Origin: Micromonospora purpureochromogenes
Lineage (GTDB): Bacteria; Actinomycetota; Actinomycetes; Mycobacteriales; Micromonosporaceae
Length of the DNA stretch: 64,000 bases
NCBI RefSeq assembly: GCF_900091515.1
Contig: NZ_LT607410.1
Location: 1,922,001-1,986,000, forward strand
Reading direction: 5' to 3'
Shown here: positions 60,745 to 64,000 of the stretch, piece after piece
Layout of the letters: the number at the start of each line of letters is the position of its first letter
How positions within the stretch are numbered: the first letter of the stretch is position 1
Made by a program: the position numbers and the translations under genes
Notes under the pieces: model-generated
The model's database searches: none
Told to the model about the DNA's origin: nothing
What the model saw: the letters and a program-made list of their open reading frames with translations, nothing else

Positions 60745-61065
60745 ATGGCCAAGCACCGCCGTTCGTCCGCTGACGACCTGTCGACGGGGCAGGAGGTGGC
60801 CGACCCCACCACGTACTGGTCGGTCGACGACTGTCACTGGCCGACGGTCAGCCCCGAGCTCCCCGTCGAGATGGTCGACCTGCTCGCCCCGCCGATCGTG
60901 GTCGGCGTCGCCCGCGTCCCGGTCACCTCCCGGGCCACCCCGCCCGCCGCCCGACCGGACGGCCCGGGCGGCTTGGGCGGCTCCGCGCCCGCCCGCGGTG
61001 GCGCGCTCGTCCCCAACCAGACCGGACGGCACCGCCGCGTCAAGGAGCCGGCCGAGCGGGGATGA
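60745..61065 (+). CDS. Small hypothetical protein
   Basis: A 106-residue protein of unknown function. The N-terminal half is KHRRSSADDLSTGQEVADPT, TYWSVDDCHWP and LPVEMVDLLAPPIVVGVARV, and the C-terminal half is Pro/Gly/Ala-rich and probably disordered, ending NQTGRHRRVKEP. GGAGGC lies eight bases before ATG 60745. The spacing to the DUF1015 gene (71 bp) and a separate -10-like hexamer there suggest separate transcription. Confidence 0.55.
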   Translation: MAKHRRSSADDLSTGQEVADPTTYWSVDDCHWPTVSPELPVEMVDLLAPPIVVGVARVPVTSRATPPAARPDGPGGLGGSAPARGGALVPNQTGRHRRVKEPAERG

Positions 61066-61122
61066 CCGGTTCATCTGGTGGACCCGGCGCGGGGTCCGCG
61101 TCGCCCGGGCGGCCGACGCCGG

Positions 61123-61128
61123 TAGCGT
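61123..61128 (+). promoter_or_regulatory. Candidate -10 box (TAGCGT), leaderless
   Basis: TAGCGT lies eight bases before ATG 61137, with no Shine-Dalgarno. Confidence 0.4.
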
Positions 61129-61136
61129 CAACGGGC

Positions 61137-62339
61137 ATGACGGTCGTGCATCCGATCGCCCGGGCCTGGATCACCACTGGCGGCACCGGCGCGCAGAACT
61201 ACGACGAGTTCGCCGACGACGCGGAGATCACCGCGATCATCGAGGCGAACCCGCACAGTGCCCTCGGCATCGAGATGCCCCACCGGGCGCCGGAGAGCCT
61301 CGGCAAGTCCTTCCTCGACGCGCTCGGCGACGCGGTGGCCCGCCTCGCCGAGGCCAAGGCCGACGGCAGCTACACCCCGGCCGAGCAGGTCGTGGTGCTC
61401 TACCGGATCAGCGCGCCGGGCGAGGATTCGGCGTACGGGCTCTTTGCCATGGTGGACACCGACCAGATCTCCACCAGCGCCGACGAGCCCGGCCTGGTGA
61501 TCCGCAACGAGGACGTCTTCATCGCCAAGGTGCGGGAGCGGGTGGCCCTCGCCGAGGCGCTGGGGCACCTGCTCTCACCCGTACTCCTGCTCCAGACCGG
61601 GCGCGGCGACGAGCTGCACGCGGCGCTCGCGGCGGCGACCGAGTCCGCCGGCGCGCCCGCCGCGACCGACACCGACCAGGCCGGCCGGACGCACGCCATC
61701 TGGCTGCTCGGCCCCGGCCCGCAGCAGGACGAGCTGACCGCGCTGGCCGGCGGCGGCGAGCTGGTGGTCGCCGACGGCAACCACCGCAGCCTGGCCGCGC
61801 AGACCGGCGGCCTGCCCCGCTTCCTGTCGGTGGTCACCACCCCGGCGTCGGTCGCCATCCAGCCCTACAACCGGCTGGTCAGCGAGCTGACCACGACCGG
61901 AGACGAACTGCTCGACCGGCTGCGCGCCGCCGGCGCGACGATCACCCCGATCGACGGCCCGGTCGAGGTCCCGCCGGCCGGCGGCACCGTCCACCTCCGG
62001 CTGCCCGGCCAGGGGTACGCGGTCACGCTGCCGCAGGACGAGGGCGCCGCCCGGCTGGAGAACCTGGACCACGCGCTGGTCGAGCGGCTGCTGCTGCGCG
62101 ACGCGCTCGGCCTCGACCCCGGCGACAAGCGGATCACCTACGTCGGCGGCGACTACCCGGCGAGCTGGCTCACCGGCGAGGTCGACGCCGGCCGGGCCGA
62201 GCTGGCGATCCTCATCGCCCCGGTGACCGTGGACGACTTCGTCGCGGTGAACCTGGCCCGGGAGAAGATGCCCCGCAAGAGCACCTGGTTCACCCCGAAG
62301 GCGCGCGGCGGCCTGGTCGTCGCCGAGCTGCCCCGGTGA
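61137..62339 (+). CDS. DUF1015 family protein
   Basis: A 400-residue DUF1015 protein. Landmarks are the N-terminal HPIARAWITTGGTGAQNYDE, NPHSALGIEMPHRAPESLGK near 41-60, YTPAEQVVVLYRIS near 84, IRNEDVFIAKVRERVALAEA near 122, and ELVVADGNHRSLAAQTGG near 204 (the conserved DGHHR-type motif, here DGNHR). MPRKSTWFTPKARGGLV closes the protein. Some relatives are linked to serine or phosphoserine metabolism, but the reaction is not established for this one. It lies 71 bp upstream of rpiB, which has its own promoter-like hexamer. Confidence 0.8.
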   Translation: MTVVHPIARAWITTGGTGAQNYDEFADDAEITAIIEANPHSALGIEMPHRAPESLGKSFLDALGDAVARLAEAKADGSYTPAEQVVVLYRISAPGEDSAYGLFAMVDTDQISTSADEPGLVIRNEDVFIAKVRERVALAEALGHLLSPVLLLQTGRGDELHAALAAATESAGAPAATDTDQAGRTHAIWLLGPGPQQDELTALAGGGELVVADGNHRSLAAQTGGLPRFLSVVTTPASVAIQPYNRLVSELTTTGDELLDRLRAAGATITPIDGPVEVPPAGGTVHLRLPGQGYAVTLPQDEGAARLENLDHALVERLLLRDALGLDPGDKRITYVGGDYPASWLTGEVDAGRAELAILIAPVTVDDFVAVNLAREKMPRKSTWFTPKARGGLVVAELPR

Positions 62340-62397
62340 CGCTGTGACGAATCCGCCCCGGTTCGCCGCCCGCGCGACGTGCCGGGGCGGGGCCTGA

Positions 62398-62403
62398 CAG
62401 ACT
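62398..62403 (+). promoter_or_regulatory. Candidate -10 box (CAGACT), leaderless
   Basis: CAGACT lies seven bases before the rpiB ATG 62411. Confidence 0.35.
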
Positions 62404-62410
62404 GCGCGGT

Positions 62411-62878
62411 ATGCGCGTCTACCTGGGATCCGACCACGCCGGTTTCGAGTTGAAGGTGCACCTGGCCAACCACCTGGCCAAGCAGGGCTACGAGCTGGTC
62501 GACGTCGGGCCGCACGCCTTCGACCCGGATGACGACTACCCGGCCTTCTGCCTGCACACCGGCGACCGGGTGGTCAACGACCCGGGCAGCCTCGGGGTGG
62601 TCATCGGCGGCTCCGGCAACGGCGAGCAGATCGCCGCCAACAAGATCGCCGGCGTCCGGGCGGCGCTGGCCTGGAACATCGAGACCGCCCAGCTCGGCCG
62701 GGAGCACAACGACGCCAACGTGGTGGCCGTCGGCGCCCGCCAGCACACCCTGGACGAGGCGACCGCCATCGTGGAGGCGTTCCTCACCACGCCCTTCTCG
62801 GGCAACCCGCGGCACTCCCGCCGGATCGCCCAGATGGCCGAGTACGAGCGCACCCGCCAGCTCCCCCAGCTGCCCTGA
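62411..62878 (+). CDS. rpiB: Ribose-5-phosphate isomerase B
   Basis: Interconverts ribose-5-phosphate and ribulose-5-phosphate in the pentose phosphate pathway. It is 155 residues, the usual length. The phosphate/substrate motif GSDHAGFELKVHLANHL lies near 6-22, the DDDYPAFC segment near 40, and GGSGNGEQIAANKIAGVRAA near 67-86. The Cys base of some RpiB enzymes is replaced by a Gly-Ser-Gly motif, as in mycobacterial RpiB where Glu serves as base (GEQ here). HNDANVVAVGARQH follows. Confidence 0.93.
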   Translation: MRVYLGSDHAGFELKVHLANHLAKQGYELVDVGPHAFDPDDDYPAFCLHTGDRVVNDPGSLGVVIGGSGNGEQIAANKIAGVRAALAWNIETAQLGREHNDANVVAVGARQHTLDEATAIVEAFLTTPFSGNPRHSRRIAQMAEYERTRQLPQLP

Positions 62879-62918
62879 CCGTCGGTTGACCCCGGCCCCA
62901 CCGGGCCGGTCCCCGTTC

Positions 62919-62944
62919 GAGGCCGGCCCGTGCGGGCCGGCCTC
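62919..62944. terminator. Hairpin terminator between convergent genes
   Basis: A 12-bp perfect stem (62919-62930 with 62933-62944) lies between rpiB and the small gene at 62950. The tiny formal loop means that the inner pairs open. Confidence 0.6.
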
Positions 62945-62949
62945 GGCCG

Positions 62950-63294
62950 TCACCGGCCGGAGCGGGGCAGGTCCTCGCGGGGCACCCAGTTGCGGCGGAC
63001 GATCACCAGCCGGGCCTCCGCCTCGGCCAGGTCCTCGTCGGTCGGCCGGGCGGCGTCCCGGGCCCGCAGCGCCGCGCCGACCCCCACCTGCGAGGAACCG
63101 GAACCGACCAGCCCCCGCAGGCCCCGCTCGCTCTCCTCGGCCCCGCCGCCGCGCCGCGCCCGTGGGGCGGGCGTGCCGTCGTGCACCTCGGCCGTGGCCG
63201 CCGTCGGGCCGTCGCCGTTGCCGTCCCCGGCCACCCCGGCCACCCCGTCCGGCTGGTGCCGCAGCCGGCGTCGCCGTCGCTCCGCATCCGCCAT
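62950..63294 (-). CDS. Small hypothetical protein
   Basis: A 114-residue protein. It has a basic start (ADAERRRRRLRHQP), a Gly/Ala-rich middle that is probably disordered, and a short conserved-looking C-terminal helix region (PTDEDLAEAEARLVIVRRNW followed by VPREDLPRSGR). Function unknown. It begins 46 bp downstream of the acetyltransferase gene on the same strand and may be its operon partner. Confidence 0.5.
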   Translation of the reverse strand: MADAERRRRRLRHQPDGVAGVAGDGNGDGPTAATAEVHDGTPAPRARRGGGAEESERGLRGLVGSGSSQVGVGAALRARDAARPTDEDLAEAEARLVIVRRNWVPREDLPRSGR

Positions 63295-63340
63295 CAGCCG
63301 ACCGTACCGCCCGCACCGGCCCCGGTGGCCCCGCCGGCGC

Positions 63341-64000
63341 TCAGAAGACCTCCATCGCCCCCGGGGCGCGGTGCCAGCCGAAGGCGGGGCCGGTGGCGGT
63401 GAGCGCGCCGGGACGCAGCTCGCGGAGCCGACCCGTGGCGGCCAGCGCGGCCGGTGCCACGCCGCCGAGGTACAGCTCGCCGAGCCCGCGTACGTCGCAG
63501 GCCAGCTCCCCCGGGTCGTCGGTGCGGACGCACACCGCGCCGGTGGGGCCGCCGGTGAGTCGCCACCGCCCGGTGTTCTCCGGCAGCAGCTCGTCGGTGA
63601 CCTCGACCACCACGTCGACGGGGGTCGGGTACCGGCGGGCGGCCAGCGCGGCCGGGACGTCCACCACCCGTACCCACAGCGCGTCGACCAGCTGGGCGCC
63701 GAGCCGGCGGGGCTCGTCCACCAGGCGCAGCAGCGGCTCGTCCACGGCGACCCGGCCGCAGGAGAGCTGCCGGGTCAGGTCGATCGAGAAGAGCGTCCGC
63801 CACAGCGCCAGGTACGCCTCGGGGTCGGTGGCGACCACCTCGTCCACCCGTACCTGGCCGCGCGGCCCGCGCTGGTCCCATTCCTCCCGGGTCCGCCAGA
63901 GCGCGTACCCGTCCACGCCGTCCGGCCCCTCGTGCAGCAACGCCCGGCGCGGGGTCGCCCCGCCCCGCCAGGCGGTCGGGTCGGCCAGCACGTACCGCCA
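63341..64000 (-). CDS. Eis-like GNAT acetyltransferase, C-terminal part (cut by window edge)
   Basis: The frame continues past the right edge, so only about 220 C-terminal residues are seen. These match the second GNAT-like and SCP2-like domains of Eis-family acetyltransferases: EGPDGVDGYALWRTREEWDQ, VDEVVATDPEAYLALWRTLF, LWVRVVDVPAALAARRY, and RWRLTGGPTGAVCVRTDDPG. ELYLGGVAPAALAATGRL follows. The protein ends ...GAMEVF; in Eis the C-terminal Phe carboxylate takes part in catalysis, and Phe is kept here. Eis proteins acetylate amines, including aminoglycosides; the natural substrate is uncertain. Confidence 0.8.
   Translation of the reverse strand, partial: WRYVLADPTAWRGGATPRRALLHEGPDGVDGYALWRTREEWDQRGPRGQVRVDEVVATDPEAYLALWRTLFSIDLTRQLSCGRVAVDEPLLRLVDEPRRLGAQLVDALWVRVVDVPAALAARRYPTPVDVVVEVTDELLPENTGRWRLTGGPTGAVCVRTDDPGELACDVRGLGELYLGGVAPAALAATGRLRELRPGALTATGPAFGWHRAPGAMEVF

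Overview
The window is a high-GC (roughly 70 percent or more) actinobacterial chromosome segment. GTG starts are common, 4-base start/stop overlaps are frequent, and there are actinomycete markers: a mycothiol-dependent nitroreductase-like protein, an ECF41 sigma factor, a class F sortase, an Eis-like acetyltransferase and EttA. The overall style fits Micromonosporaceae (Micromonospora-like), but the species cannot be fixed from sequence alone. Most of the window is ordinary chromosome; one small accessory island lies at about 4.8-7.6 kb.

Layout. 0-4.7 kb: a VOC/pterin-dehydratase-like protein cut by the window edge, an APH-fold kinase, a SMI1/KNR4 protein, and an FAD oxidoreductase next to an ECF41 sigma factor. 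4.8-7.6 kb: an accessory island ending at tRNA-Arg(TCT). It holds a duplicated gene fragment, a GNAT enzyme, small hypothetical proteins, an HTH protein, an imperfect copy of the tRNA 3' end (att scar), an SDR fragment and a dead tyrosine recombinase. 7.7-11.1 kb: a protease-like protein lacking its triad, a hydrolase, a ribosome hibernation-type protein and ssb. 11.2-28.4 kb: cobalamin genes in three groups (cobD-cobQ; a divergent cobB; cobC-cobT-cobA) mixed with a rhodanese, a P-loop kinase, an M20 peptidase, DNA ligase, SURF1 and a class A PBP. 28.4-34.5 kb: trehalose genes (otsA, and otsB fused to GH15) and ettA. 34.5-42 kb: thioesterase, YbjN, truncated globin, MFS, MscS, HNH and sortase genes.

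42.4-53.4 kb: the main metabolic unit. A divergent Lrp regulator faces an eleven-gene operon encoding nearly the whole kynurenine / 3-hydroxyanthranilate meta-cleavage route from tryptophan to pyruvate and acetyl-CoA. Almost every junction is a start/stop overlap. Kynurenine formamidase is the only expected enzyme not seen. Between kynU and kmo lie four tandem 62-bp units. Each is a 21-codon mini-ORF that begins on the previous stop and ends on the next start, so the whole chain is potentially translationally coupled. This is the most unusual feature of the window.

53.4-64 kb: LtrA-type membrane protein, amidase, DUF5130, aminopeptidase N, mycothiol nitroreductase-like protein, DUF1015, ribose-5-phosphate isomerase B, and an Eis-type acetyltransferase cut by the right edge. 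Several hairpin terminators separate convergent genes. Many genes have a (T/C)ANNNT hexamer 6-8 bases before the start codon, which suggests widespread leaderless transcription. No CRISPR array, rRNA, intact insertion sequence or secondary-metabolite cluster was seen.
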